A DNA stretch of 64,000 bases from CAVTTH01 sp963737545 (GTDB lineage Bacteria; Verrucomicrobiota; Verrucomicrobiia; Chthoniobacterales; UBA10450), in the NCBI GenBank assembly GCA_963737545.1, contig CAVTTH010000003.1, positions 1,302,001-1,366,000 on the forward strand, read 5' to 3'. The position numbers and the translations under genes are program-made. A model generated the notes under the pieces. The model did no database searches and had not been told where the DNA came from. It was given only the letters and a program-made list of their open reading frames with translations. Shown one piece after another: positions 17,760-26,456 of this stretch. The first letter of the stretch is position 1; each line of letters opens with the position of its first letter.

Positions 17760-18860
17760 GTGGCCGATCCACTCGTCGCTTACCGCTTTCTTTTCGCCGG
17801 AATCGCGTTCGTTCTCGGCGCGGTGGTCGGCTCATTCTTGAACGTCTGCATCTACCGGCTCCCTCTTGATCTTTCGGTCAACGAGCCGCGGCGATCATTT
17901 TGTCCTTCGTGCAAGAAACCGATTCCGTGGCACCAGAATCTTCCGCTCCTGAGCTGGCTACTTCTTCGCGGGCGTTGCGCAAATTGCGGGAGCCGAATTG
18001 CGTTTCGCTATTTCGCGGTCGAATTGCTGACCGCGCTGCTCTTTCTCGCCATCTGGCAGAATTTTTCATGGGAGATCGCGTTTGCCTACTGGGTTTTCGT
18101 TTCGCTCCTGATCGTCGCCACGTTTGTCGATTTCGAGCATTTCATAATTCCGGACCAAATCACTCTCGGCGGCACCGCGGCGGGCGTCGTCGCCAGTTTC
18201 ATTGTGCCGGCCCTGATGGGGACCGATCGTCGAATTGTCTCTATGATCACGTCGATCGCGTCGGCCGGGCTCGGCTTCGGACTGCTCTGGCTCGTCCTCG
18301 AGGGGGGAAAACTTGTTTTTGGGAAAAAGAGAATCCGCCTCGACGAGCCGGCTGCATTTACCTGGACGCGGACGGGAGACGACGCCGACTTCATCGTCGG
18401 CGACGAACGCGGATTATGGAGTGATCATTTCGCGCGCGAAAAGGATCAGCTCCTGTTGCAATGCGACCAGGCCGCGATCGATGGGCGCCCATTCGGCAAG
18501 GTGATGCTGCAGTTTCACTACAATCGTGTCGCCGTCGGCGGGGAGGAACTTGATCTCGATCAGATCGATCAGATTTCCGGCGTTGTGCGCGAACTGCAAA
18601 TTCCGCGCGAAGCGATGGGGCGCGGCGATCTTAAATTTCTCGCCGCGATCGGCGCGTTCCTCGGCTGGCGGGCTGTCTTTTTCAGCATCTTTGCCGGTTC
18701 CATGTTCGGTTCTCTCGTTGGACTAACGACATTGTTGATCGGCAAGCGTGTCTGGTCCGCCAAACTGCCGTTCGGTCCTTATCTCGCGCTTGGCGCTCTG
18801 GTCTGGATGTTCTTTGGCGGCGCCCTGACCGATTGGTACATGGGGCTGCTTCGTCCCTAG
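17760..18860 (+). CDS. pilD: Prepilin peptidase (A24 family) with internal insertion
   Basis: A 366-residue bifunctional leader peptidase/N-methyltransferase from GTG 17760. It has VVGSFLNVCIYRLP, the zinc-type cysteine pairs CPSC and CANC, and the two catalytic aspartates in TFVDFEHFIIPDQIT and GRGDLKFLAAIGAFLG. The aspartate segments are about 155 residues apart instead of the usual about 60. The extra about 90 residues (GKKRIRLDEPAAF to RELQIPREAMG) are hydrophilic and look like an independent soluble domain between membrane helices. It overlaps the convergent alpha-E gene by 4 bases. No pilin genes are in the window. Confidence 0.9.
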   Translation: MADPLVAYRFLFAGIAFVLGAVVGSFLNVCIYRLPLDLSVNEPRRSFCPSCKKPIPWHQNLPLLSWLLLRGRCANCGSRIAFRYFAVELLTALLFLAIWQNFSWEIAFAYWVFVSLLIVATFVDFEHFIIPDQITLGGTAAGVVASFIVPALMGTDRRIVSMITSIASAGLGFGLLWLVLEGGKLVFGKKRIRLDEPAAFTWTRTGDDADFIVGDERGLWSDHFAREKDQLLLQCDQAAIDGRPFGKVMLQFHYNRVAVGGEELDLDQIDQISGVVRELQIPREAMGRGDLKFLAAIGAFLGWRAVFFSIFAGSMFGSLVGLTTLLIGKRVWSAKLPFGPYLALGALVWMFFGGALTDWYMGLLRP

Positions 18861-19828
18861 GCGGGGAGCGCGGGCTGCGCGAAATAGGTGCCGTGGATCG
18901 CATCGCTGATCTCGATCAAGCGCTTCTGAATTCCTTCCAAATATTCGTGGAGCCCGAACTGGAAGATATCGCCGATCGCGGCGTAATCGAGATCGTAACG
19001 GAGCCGGCCCGACAAGCGCTCCACTTCATTGGCATAATGCGTTTCGCTCGATCCGGAGATACGATGCAGAGCCTCGTCCAGCGAATCGACGCAGAAACGG
19101 ATTGATCGCGGGAATCCGGAATGCGTGATGATGAACTCAGCCACCCGCCATGGCGCCACCTGACTGACGTAAATCTTGCGATAGGCCTCGAGCGCGCTGC
19201 ACGATCTTAGGACTGACATCCATTGGATGGTATCAATGTTCCCGCCGACCTTTTCGCCGGACGGGAGCAGAATGTGATATTTCACATCGAGAATGCGCGA
19301 CGTGCAGTCGGCGCGTTCGAGAAATTTTCCAGCGTTCATGAAAAAGCAGCCTTCACCGCGCGTCATCGTCGCCTCGGTGATGCCTTGAAAGAGATGGGAA
19401 CCGGCGATGACTCGATTAAAGAACTCGTAGGGGCTCGAGCGCACAAGCTTTCGGCCAGAATCGCTCTTCACAAAAAGGTAGAGTCGGTTGATCTGTTCCC
19501 ACATCTCGCTCGAGATTTGTTCGCGCGTGCTGCGTGCATTCTCGCGGGCGCGCGTCAGGCAGGAAAAAATCGAGTTCGGATTTTTCTTCTGCAATGCCAC
19601 GAAATCGATCACCTTTTTCCCGTCGGGTTTCTCATAAAGAGATGCGAAGAGTTCATTTTCTTCCAAAGAGCTGATAATCGGATTCCATTGTTGCTGAATA
19701 TCCGCTCCCGGCTGGTTCGCGAGGTCCAATAGCAGCAGCATGTTTACATCGGCGATGCGCGCGATGTCTTCGGCGCGCTCGATGTAGCGACTCATCCAGT
19801 AGAGAGAATCGGCAACCCGGCTAAGCAT
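18857..19828 (-). CDS. Alpha-E domain protein (DUF403)
   Basis: A 323-residue all-helical protein opening with the family hallmark LSRVADSLYWMSRYIERAED, then ARENARSTREQISSEMWEQIN and FFMNAGKFLERADCTSRILD. Alpha-E proteins occur with circularly permuted ATP-grasp enzymes and often a transglutaminase or an NTN hydrolase, in a predicted peptide-ligation/modification system of unknown product. Here the ATP-grasp gene directly precedes it with a one-base overlap (TGATG), so the pair is coupled; the transglutaminase is missing. Confidence 0.88.
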   Translation of the reverse strand: MLSRVADSLYWMSRYIERAEDIARIADVNMLLLLDLANQPGADIQQQWNPIISSLEENELFASLYEKPDGKKVIDFVALQKKNPNSIFSCLTRARENARSTREQISSEMWEQINRLYLFVKSDSGRKLVRSSPYEFFNRVIAGSHLFQGITEATMTRGEGCFFMNAGKFLERADCTSRILDVKYHILLPSGEKVGGNIDTIQWMSVLRSCSALEAYRKIYVSQVAPWRVAEFIITHSGFPRSIRFCVDSLDEALHRISGSSETHYANEVERLSGRLRYDLDYAAIGDIFQFGLHEYLEGIQKRLIEISDAIHGTYFAQPALPA

Positions 19829-21279
19829 CAGTCGTCTCCGTCCTCATCGATGACCCAGGTGTCCTTGCTGCCACCGCCTTGCGACGAGTTCACCACCAGT
19901 GAACCGGCGCGCAACGCCACGCGCGTGAGGCCGCCGGGAACAATCGTCACCTTTTCGCCATACAAAACGTAAGGGCGCAGATCGACATGGCGGCCCTGCA
20001 TCGAGCCATCGCAGAACGATGGCGCGCGCGAAAGCGGAATGACCGGCTGGGCGATGTAATTGCGCGGATTCTTTTCCACCTTTTTGCGGAAAGCATCGCG
20101 CTCCGCCTTTGTCGCCTGCGTTCCAATCAATATTCCGTAGCCGCCGCTTTCGTTCGCCGCTTTCACCACCAATTCGGAAATGTGTTCCCGGATGTAAGCC
20201 AGTTCTTCCGGAACCGAGGCGAGATAGGTGGGGACGTTTGGAAGAATCGGATTTTCCCCCAGATAGTACCGAATCATTTTCGGCACATAATGGTAAACGA
20301 CTTTGTCGTCGGCTACGCCAGTGCCGATCGAGTTGGCCAGACTGACGTTTCCATCGCGATAGGCATCTACTAGCCCGGGCACACCCAACCCCGAATCCTT
20401 CCGAAAAACCTGAGGATCGAGAAAATCATCGTTGATCCGTCGGTAAATCACGTCGACCGGCTTGAGCCCTTTCGTTGTCCGCATGAAAACCTTGCCGCCG
20501 TCCGCGACCAGGTCACGGCCTTCGACAATTTCAATTCCCATCGAGCGCGCCAGGAAGGAATGTTCGAAGTAGGCGGAGTTAAAGACCCCGGGAGTGAGCA
20601 GGACGACGGTCGGCTCGCTCCGTCCCTCGGGCGCGATGTAACGCAGAACATTGAGCAGTTCCTGGCTGTAATCTTCCACCGGCCGGACGCGATATTTCGC
20701 AAACAGGTTCGGAAAGACGCGCTTCATCGTCTGCCGATTTTCCACCACGTAGGAAACGCCGGAAGGACAGCGCGCGTTGTCCTCCAGCACCAGATAATCG
20801 CCGTTCTGATCCCGAATCAGATCGGTGCCGCAGATGTGGAGGTAGATATTTTTCGGCACGTCGAAATGCATGAACTCCGGCCGAAAATGAACCGCTTCCC
20901 ACACAATCGCTTTCGGAATGACGCCATCGCGCAGGATGTTTTGCGAATGATAAATATCGTGCAGAAATAGATTCAGGGTCGTGATGCGCTGGACCAGCCC
21001 GCGTTCGATCAGATCCCATTCTTTCGCCGGAATAATTCTGGGCACGAGATCGAACGGAAAGATTCGCTCGGTCCCCTGGTCGTCGTTGTAGACGGTGAAA
21101 GTAATGCCCTGACTGAGAAAAGTGGAAGCCGCGAGCGCGCGTTTCCGCTCAAACGTCTCGCGTTCCATTTCCTTGAAACGATCGAGCACCTTTGCGTAGT
21201 GAGGACGAACCGAGTTCGGCGCCGCGAACATTTCGTCGAAAAATTCCCCGACTTGATAATCGGAGAAAAAGTCGCCCAT
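19828..21279 (-). CDS. Circularly permuted ATP-grasp protein (DUF404/407)
   Basis: A 483-residue member of the circularly permuted ATP-grasp family, predicted to form amide or peptide bonds with ATP. Characteristic segments are FERKRALAASTFLSQGITF, VLEDNARCPSGVSYVVENR, VVLLTPGVFNSAYFEHSFLA, VIYRRINDDFLDP and ANESGGYGILIGTQATKAE. The C terminus is glycine-rich and acidic (NSSQGGGSKDTWVIDEDGDD). First gene of a two-gene unit with the alpha-E protein. Its start is only 33 bases from the divergent methyltransferase start, so both promoters must be compact or overlapping. Confidence 0.9.
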   Translation of the reverse strand: MGDFFSDYQVGEFFDEMFAAPNSVRPHYAKVLDRFKEMERETFERKRALAASTFLSQGITFTVYNDDQGTERIFPFDLVPRIIPAKEWDLIERGLVQRITTLNLFLHDIYHSQNILRDGVIPKAIVWEAVHFRPEFMHFDVPKNIYLHICGTDLIRDQNGDYLVLEDNARCPSGVSYVVENRQTMKRVFPNLFAKYRVRPVEDYSQELLNVLRYIAPEGRSEPTVVLLTPGVFNSAYFEHSFLARSMGIEIVEGRDLVADGGKVFMRTTKGLKPVDVIYRRINDDFLDPQVFRKDSGLGVPGLVDAYRDGNVSLANSIGTGVADDKVVYHYVPKMIRYYLGENPILPNVPTYLASVPEELAYIREHISELVVKAANESGGYGILIGTQATKAERDAFRKKVEKNPRNYIAQPVIPLSRAPSFCDGSMQGRHVDLRPYVLYGEKVTIVPGGLTRVALRAGSLVVNSSQGGGSKDTWVIDEDGDD

Positions 21280-21312
21280 TGGTCAGTCTGGCAGCGTGAA
21301 AATCTGACGCAA

Positions 21313-22017
21313 ATGAAAAACCCCATGCTCTCTTCGGTGGCACACCGGAGTGCGTCTGCGCGGGTCGCGGAGCGCTTTCGCCGCGGTTGGCTCCGCCATT
21401 ATGTCGTGGGCAAACTACGGAGCGATCCAGTCTATCCCGCGGTTTACGAACTCTTGCAATGTTCGCGTCAGCCGCTGCTCGATGTCGGATGCGGACTTGG
21501 CCTTCTCGGTTTCTATTTGCGCGAGCGCGCCTTCGAGCAGCCGATCACGGGATTGGATTTCGATGGGCGAAAAATTCGCCGCGCCGCCGAAATCGGCCAC
21601 TCAAGTTATCAGGAGCTGGAATTTCAGCAGCATGACATCAGGAAAGATTCACCGCCGTTTCGCGGCGACATCGCGATCCTGGATGCGCTTCATTATCTGT
21701 CGCCAGACGATCAAAAAACCTTGCTCGTGCGTTTGGGAAATCAGGTGGCGCCCGGCGGGTTTTGCATGGTTCGCGATTGCCCTCGCGATGGGACGGCGCG
21801 CTATTGGTGCACGTATCTGGCAGAGATTTTCACGCAATGCATCTTCTGGAGTGTGGCAACGTCTCTGCATTTTCCTTCCCCCGAAACCATTCGCGAGAAT
21901 TTCGATGACGCGGAATTCTCGTTTGAAAGCCGGCCGCTCTGGGGCAATACGCCGTTCAATAACCAGCTCTTCATTTTCCAACGAAAGTTGTCCGGAGCTG
22001 TTCCGCGCGCGGGATGA
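21313..22017 (+). CDS. SAM-dependent methyltransferase
   Basis: A 234-residue class I methyltransferase. Motif I is PLLDVGCGLGLLGFYLRE, motif II ITGLDFDGRKIRRA, motif IV DIAILDALHYLS, with a post-motif VAPGGFCMVRD. It probably acts on a small molecule or lipid, since the C-terminal half has a helical insertion (YLAEIFTQCIFWSVATSLHF). Its 3' end overlaps the convergent deacetylase gene by 47 bases. ATG 21313 avoids overlap with the divergent ATP-grasp gene. Confidence 0.8.
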   Translation: MKNPMLSSVAHRSASARVAERFRRGWLRHYVVGKLRSDPVYPAVYELLQCSRQPLLDVGCGLGLLGFYLRERAFEQPITGLDFDGRKIRRAAEIGHSSYQELEFQQHDIRKDSPPFRGDIAILDALHYLSPDDQKTLLVRLGNQVAPGGFCMVRDCPRDGTARYWCTYLAEIFTQCIFWSVATSLHFPSPETIRENFDDAEFSFESRPLWGNTPFNNQLFIFQRKLSGAVPRAG

Positions 22018-22783
22018 CAAATTGATAGCCGTTCGTCGCGAGCTGCTCGAGCGTCAGTTCCAGACAGCGCGGATTCAGCTCGGGAGATTTTTCGAGGTGA
22101 TGCCCTTCGTGTAACAGGACGATCGCTCCCGGATGCGCCTTGCGGTTGATCCTCTTTGCGACGGCTAAAGGATCACGCCGCCACGTATCCAATCCACGCA
22201 CCGTCCATCCAATCAACGACATTCCGCGTTGTGCGAGAATTGGATGCACAAATGGATTTTTGATTCCAGCAGGGGCACGGAACAGAGGATCGACTCGATT
22301 TACATTTCCTTTGATGACTTCACTACACCGATCGATCTCACTTGAGATGCGGGTCGGACCTGCGCGCCAGAAGCATCGGCTCGGATGCGTGAAAGTGTGA
22401 TTGGCGATTGTGTGGCCACGTTGCAAAATTTCCTCGATAAGTTGCGGCGCATCTTTTGCGCGTGACCCGATGACAAAGAAAGTCGCGCGCGCGCGATGAC
22501 GCTCCAGAATTTCGAGAATCTTCCGGGTGTGCGCCGACGTGGGCCCGTCATCGATTGTAATCCAGACCTCGCGCCGGGGCGTATCAAATGTTTGAAATAC
22601 CGGCCCCCACCACTGCGATCGCGGAACGAGCGTCGGATAAAGCAGAAGCATGTGGGAGACAAACAACGGAATGAGCGCGACGAGCCAGTCATAGCGAAAC
22701 CACAAGATCGTCCAAATTGGTGCGAGAAGGGCGAGAACGAGGATGGCCCGTCCAATTCCCGGACGATTACCGGCTCTCGTCAT
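21971..22783 (-). CDS. Polysaccharide deacetylase (NodB/CE4 family)
   Basis: A 270-residue protein with two N-terminal membrane helices (ILVLALLAPIWTILWF and WLVALIPLFVSHMLLLYP), then a NodB deacetylase domain: WITIDDGPT holds the base and metal aspartate, HTFTHPS the metal histidines and FRAPAGIK motif 3; IVLLHEGHH is near the end. It removes N-acetyl groups from a cell-envelope sugar. It follows the small membrane protein and acyltransferase genes in the same direction (17-base overlap upstream), which suggests a role in envelope or lipid modification. Confidence 0.88.
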   Translation of the reverse strand: MTRAGNRPGIGRAILVLALLAPIWTILWFRYDWLVALIPLFVSHMLLLYPTLVPRSQWWGPVFQTFDTPRREVWITIDDGPTSAHTRKILEILERHRARATFFVIGSRAKDAPQLIEEILQRGHTIANHTFTHPSRCFWRAGPTRISSEIDRCSEVIKGNVNRVDPLFRAPAGIKNPFVHPILAQRGMSLIGWTVRGLDTWRRDPLAVAKRINRKAHPGAIVLLHEGHHLEKSPELNPRCLELTLEQLATNGYQFVIPRAEQLRTTFVGK

Positions 22784-23132
22784 TACGAAGAGCCAGCAAC
22801 AGTGCGGCGGAAAGATTGAGCGCTACAGCGGCGATCCAAACAATGCCGATCCAGCGAAACCATCGTCCTGACGCGATCAATTCCGCAGCAAAGATCGAGG
22901 TCATAATTCCGAAGAGCACGCTTTGGACGCGGGTAGCCGGCAAGTCGTTAAAAAGTCCGCAGCGCCAGCAGATTTTTGCGATCAGCCAGTTCAGATACAG
23001 AACGACCAGCCAAAAAATCCAGACCGCAAAAAACAAAACGACAAGGCCGAAAAAAAAAGTCCACGAACACAACGGCGGCGCGAGGAGTTGCACGGCGAAC
23101 AGATAATTTATGAGGAAAACCACTACGCTCAT
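22767..23132 (-). CDS. Small integral membrane protein
   Basis: Unrecognised 121-residue protein that is almost wholly hydrophobic, with about four helices (VVVFLINYLFAVQLLAPPL, FGLVVLFFAVWIFWLVVLYL, VLFGIMTSIFAAELI, WIGIVWIAAVALNLSAALLL). ATG 23132 is the first clear start after the upstream acyltransferase stop; a GTG at 23147 is also possible. Sandwiched between acyltransferase and deacetylase genes on the same strand and overlapping the latter, it may be part of an envelope lipid-processing unit. Confidence 0.55.
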   Translation of the reverse strand: MSVVVFLINYLFAVQLLAPPLCSWTFFFGLVVLFFAVWIFWLVVLYLNWLIAKICWRCGLFNDLPATRVQSVLFGIMTSIFAAELIASGRWFRWIGIVWIAAVALNLSAALLLALRNDESR

Positions 23133-23223
23133 GACGTGCGCTTCAACGCCGTTGTCTTCGGAGCGCGTCAACCGCTTCCGCCGGAGGCGCGGAAGCGCAA
23201 AATAATTTCCCGGCAATGAATCG

Positions 23224-24150
23224 TTAGGCGAGAGCTGGTGCATGACTGGCAAACATCGGCACAAACGCGTACCACTGATCCCAATGGCGCGTGATCATAT
23301 TTTCGAGGACACCGCACCACTTTTGCAGCGCCTCCGCCGCGTCCGCTTCGCGGGAGCGATCGCTGCGCGGGCAAGCGAACGGCGCATCGGTAATAATCTT
23401 ATACCGGCGGTAACCGATCCGCACGATAAAGAGCGGGAAGATTTCGCAGCCGGCCGCCTGCGCGAGAATGAATGGACCGATCGGAAATGCGGCGTCGCGG
23501 CCAAAGAGTTTCGCGTTGGCCGAAGCGAGGCCGCCCGGAACGCGATCGCCCTGAATTGAAACGATTTCACCATTTCGCAGCGCGTTCAGCAGATCGAACG
23601 AAAGCAAATTTCCGGGCGCGTTGTAATCGACACGCACACCTCCGGCGCCGGTTTGCGCGAGCGACTGATCGAGATGCTGCGCGGCTGATTGATCCGGCTC
23701 GGGAGCACGCACCATGCGGATTTCGCGCTTAAATTTTTCCGCAAAAAGCGCCGCCCCAAAATCGTAGCTTCCCATATGCGCGGTCAGCACGATTGCGCCC
23801 GGCGCGGCGCCGAGTCGATCGAGAAACTCCGCGCCTTTGAGTTCGTAGGCGAAATGGCTCTTGTGCTGCTTGAAGTGCGAGCCTTCCGCAATCGTCCACG
23901 CGAAGTTGCACATCACGCGCCAGGCCCGCAGGTAATTTGCGAGCAATCGCGAGGCGGGTAGGACGACGGCGAGATTTGCGACGAGCGCGCGGCGGGCCGG
24001 CGCAGCCAGGAAGAAAAAGAAAGATGTCCAAAACCAGACCATTACCGGAGTCAGGTAAAAGGGAAGGTTGCGCATCGCCCAGTCGTGATAATGCCGCCAG
24101 AAAACTCCGCGCACGGCGAAATTTCGCAGCCAGTGAACCGGTTTACTCAT
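23224..24150 (-). CDS. Lysophospholipid/lauroyl acyltransferase (LpxL/HtrB family)
   Basis: A 308-residue membrane-bound acyltransferase. The catalytic HX4D motif is in VLTAHMGSYDFGAALFAEKF, followed by the substrate motif VSIQGDRVPGG and FPLFIVRIGYRRYKI. One N-terminal membrane segment (LTPVMVWFWTSFFFFLAAPA) anchors it. Relatives add secondary acyl chains to lipid A or acylate other lipids; which one cannot be told here. It heads a unit with the small membrane protein and the NodB-type deacetylase. The TAA stop lies within a TCGTTAGG octamer. Confidence 0.85.
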   Translation of the reverse strand: MSKPVHWLRNFAVRGVFWRHYHDWAMRNLPFYLTPVMVWFWTSFFFFLAAPARRALVANLAVVLPASRLLANYLRAWRVMCNFAWTIAEGSHFKQHKSHFAYELKGAEFLDRLGAAPGAIVLTAHMGSYDFGAALFAEKFKREIRMVRAPEPDQSAAQHLDQSLAQTGAGGVRVDYNAPGNLLSFDLLNALRNGEIVSIQGDRVPGGLASANAKLFGRDAAFPIGPFILAQAAGCEIFPLFIVRIGYRRYKIITDAPFACPRSDRSREADAAEALQKWCGVLENMITRHWDQWYAFVPMFASHAPALA

Positions 24151-24236
24151 GGCGTGTTTCTATTAAGACCAGAGGAGGCGGGACGGGAAAGAAAATGCTG
24201 CGTGCGGGGAAGTCTAATCTGTAGATTGCGAAGACT

Positions 24237-25241
24237 GTGTCGCTGGCAAGACCTCATCAATCGCCTCTGCGCATCGACATGCATGTCCACATGGTGGGCA
24301 ATGGCGGGGACGGATCGGGAGGTTGGTTACGTCTGAGCGGGTGGCATCGCTGGCTGGCCGGTTTCATGTTGAAACAACTCGGTCTTCCTGCCAGTGCGCT
24401 CCGCGGCGATCTGGAATCGTTTTACGCGAAGCATCTCTTGCAACTGGTGCGCGCTTCTTCACTCGACGCCGTCGTCCTCCTCGCGCATGAGCGCGTGCAC
24501 GATCCAGACGGTACGCCGCGCGATGATCTCGGCTCCATGTTCGTCCCGAATGACGTCGTTCTGAATCTGGCGCGACAGCACCCTGAATTTCTCGCGGGCG
24601 TTTCGATTCATCCGGCCCGCTGCGATGCACTCGACGAACTGGAGCGCTGTTTGACGAGCGGCGCTGTCCTGATGAAATGCCTGCCGAATTGCCAGAACAT
24701 CGATCTTTCGGATTTGCGCTATCGCCGCTTTTGGGAACGCATGGCGGAGGCGGGTCTTCCACTGCTCGCGCACACTGGCGGCGAACATACCGTTCCGGTC
24801 GTGAATGCGGTGCTTGCCGATCCGAAACTATTGCGACTGCCGCTGGAGTGCGGCGTGACCGTGATCGCGGCGCATTGCGGCACAAGTAGCGGCGCGTTCG
24901 ATCACGATTACTTCGATGATTGGGTCGATATGTTGCGGGAATTCCCGAATCTCCATGGCGACGTCAGTGCGATGGTCTCGCTCAATCGTTGTGCTCGCTT
25001 GCGCGATTGTTTGCGTGAAGACGTCGCTGAGCGCATTTTGCAGGGCAGCGATTTCCCGGTGCCGGTGCTCGGTCATCGCATGTGGCTGCAAGGCTGGATC
25101 GATGCCAAAACTTTCCGCGCTACACAAAAGATCGCGAATCCTCTGGAGCGCGATTGGCAATTCAAGCGTGCTCTGGGATTCTCGGAGAAAGTTCTGACGC
25201 GAGCGTCGGCACTGCTGAGATTAAACAAGGTCAGCAAATGA
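24237..25241 (+). CDS. Amidohydrolase-2-type TIM-barrel hydrolase
   Basis: A 334-residue protein from GTG 24237. The metal motif DMHVHM is at residues 14-19, followed by PNDVVLNLARQHPEFLAGVS, IHPARCDALDELER, LLAHTGGEHTVP, VIAAHCGTSS and the metal aspartate in LQGSDFPVPVLGHR. The pattern is that of amidohydrolase_2/decarboxylase-like enzymes. Its stop overlaps nagA by ATGA, so it may act on amino-sugar or related breakdown products, but no substrate can be assigned. A later start is possible because residues 1-11 are not conserved. Confidence 0.7.
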   Translation: MSLARPHQSPLRIDMHVHMVGNGGDGSGGWLRLSGWHRWLAGFMLKQLGLPASALRGDLESFYAKHLLQLVRASSLDAVVLLAHERVHDPDGTPRDDLGSMFVPNDVVLNLARQHPEFLAGVSIHPARCDALDELERCLTSGAVLMKCLPNCQNIDLSDLRYRRFWERMAEAGLPLLAHTGGEHTVPVVNAVLADPKLLRLPLECGVTVIAAHCGTSSGAFDHDYFDDWVDMLREFPNLHGDVSAMVSLNRCARLRDCLREDVAERILQGSDFPVPVLGHRMWLQGWIDAKTFRATQKIANPLERDWQFKRALGFSEKVLTRASALLRLNKVSK

Positions 25242-26413
25242 TCCTGACGAACGCGCGTTTGATTTTCCCGGATGGAATTCGCGACGGGCTGGAAGTGGTT
25301 GTCGAAGGCGGGAAGATCGCGGCCATTCGCGATGCGAAATCCGCGGGCCACGATTTGCACGGTCACTATCTCGCGCCCGGGTTCATCGACATGCACATCC
25401 ATGGCGCGGTGGGCCGAGACACGATGGAGGCGACGCCTGATGCGTTTGCCGCGATTTGCGATTTTCATGCGAGCGGTGGGACAACCTCGGTTCTGCTCAC
25501 CACGGTCACGGCGCCGATGGATGAGATCGGGCGCGTGCTTTTTGCAGCAGCAGAATTCCGCCGGCACGACAGCCGAGTTCTGGGCGTGCATGTGGAAGGC
25601 CCATTCATTTCGAAGGTGCGGCGCGGGGCCCAACGTGAAGAATTTATTTGCGACCCGGCTCCGGAATTCGTCGAACGTCTCCTCGCGCATGCCGATGTGA
25701 TCAGGATAGTGACGCTGGCGCCGGAATTGCCCGGCGCGCTCGATTTCATCGATCGATTACGGGAGCGACAAATCCGAGTGAGCGGCGGCCACAGCGACGC
25801 GTGGGAAAATGAAGCGCGCGCTGCTTTCGAACACGGCATGCGCCAGGTGACGCATACCTTCAACTGCATGTCGTCGGCTCGACGGCGTGGAATCTATCGG
25901 GAAGCGGGACTGTTGGAATTTGCGCTGAGCGAGCCGGCAATTCTTTGTGAGCTGATTGCCGATGGTCGTCACGTATCGCCGACGCTGATGAAAATGCTCT
26001 ACCGGGCAAAGGGTGTGGCGGGAATTTGTCTGGTCACCGATGCGACTGCGGGGGCCGGTTTGGCCGACGGAGCGCGCTTTTCGTTAGGGGGGATCGATTG
26101 TGTGATCGAGAACGGCGTTTGTCTGCTTGATGATCGCTCGGCGCTGGCCGGGAGCGCGGCGCGGATGATAGATCTTGTCCGAACGATGGTCCGCGAGGTC
26201 GGAGTGCCCTTAAGCGAAGCGATCGAAATGGCGACGGGAAATCCCGCACGCGCTCTCGGCATTGAGGCCGTAAAGGGTCGGCTCGCTCCTGGCGCGGACG
26301 CTGATTTTGTCGTGTTATCGTCGGAGTTGGAGGTGGTGCACACGCTCGTTAGGGGAGAAGTCATTCCGAGCGGAGCGACGCGCAGTCGACGGATTCCGTT
26401 GCGCAACCTGTGA
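25238..26413 (+). CDS. nagA: N-acetylglucosamine-6-phosphate deacetylase
   Basis: A 391-residue NagA that converts GlcNAc-6-phosphate to glucosamine-6-phosphate plus acetate. ATG 25238 overlaps the preceding stop. Signatures: YLAPGFIDMHIHGAVGRDTM, VHVEGPFIS with the metal glutamate, VSGGHSDA, VTHTFNCMSSARRR, ADGRHVSP and the catalytic aspartate in CLVTDATAGAG. It ends VVHTLVRGEVIPSGATRSRR and a few more residues. From about 26360 on, the DNA belongs to a 92-bp palindromic repeat also found at 55190, so the last about 18 residues are repeat-derived. Confidence 0.93.
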   Translation: MILTNARLIFPDGIRDGLEVVVEGGKIAAIRDAKSAGHDLHGHYLAPGFIDMHIHGAVGRDTMEATPDAFAAICDFHASGGTTSVLLTTVTAPMDEIGRVLFAAAEFRRHDSRVLGVHVEGPFISKVRRGAQREEFICDPAPEFVERLLAHADVIRIVTLAPELPGALDFIDRLRERQIRVSGGHSDAWENEARAAFEHGMRQVTHTFNCMSSARRRGIYREAGLLEFALSEPAILCELIADGRHVSPTLMKMLYRAKGVAGICLVTDATAGAGLADGARFSLGGIDCVIENGVCLLDDRSALAGSAARMIDLVRTMVREVGVPLSEAIEMATGNPARALGIEAVKGRLAPGADADFVVLSSELEVVHTLVRGEVIPSGATRSRRIPLRNL

Positions 26414-26451
26414 GGCCTGCCACGGGATCCCTCGACTTCGCTCGGGATGAC
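26360..26451. repeat. 92-bp palindromic element, copy 1 (nagA 3' end)
   Basis: Element running from GTCATTCCGAG to CTCGGGATGAC, so its ends are inverted repeats. Its right half (26423-26451, 29 bases) is identical to 55254-55282, and the two elements are almost the same length. The left half overlaps the last codons and stop of nagA. The recurring sense text resembles the dispersed GGATCCCTCGACTTCGCTCG repeats known from soil-bacterial genomes. Confidence 0.75.
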
Positions 26452-26456
26452 CGAGC

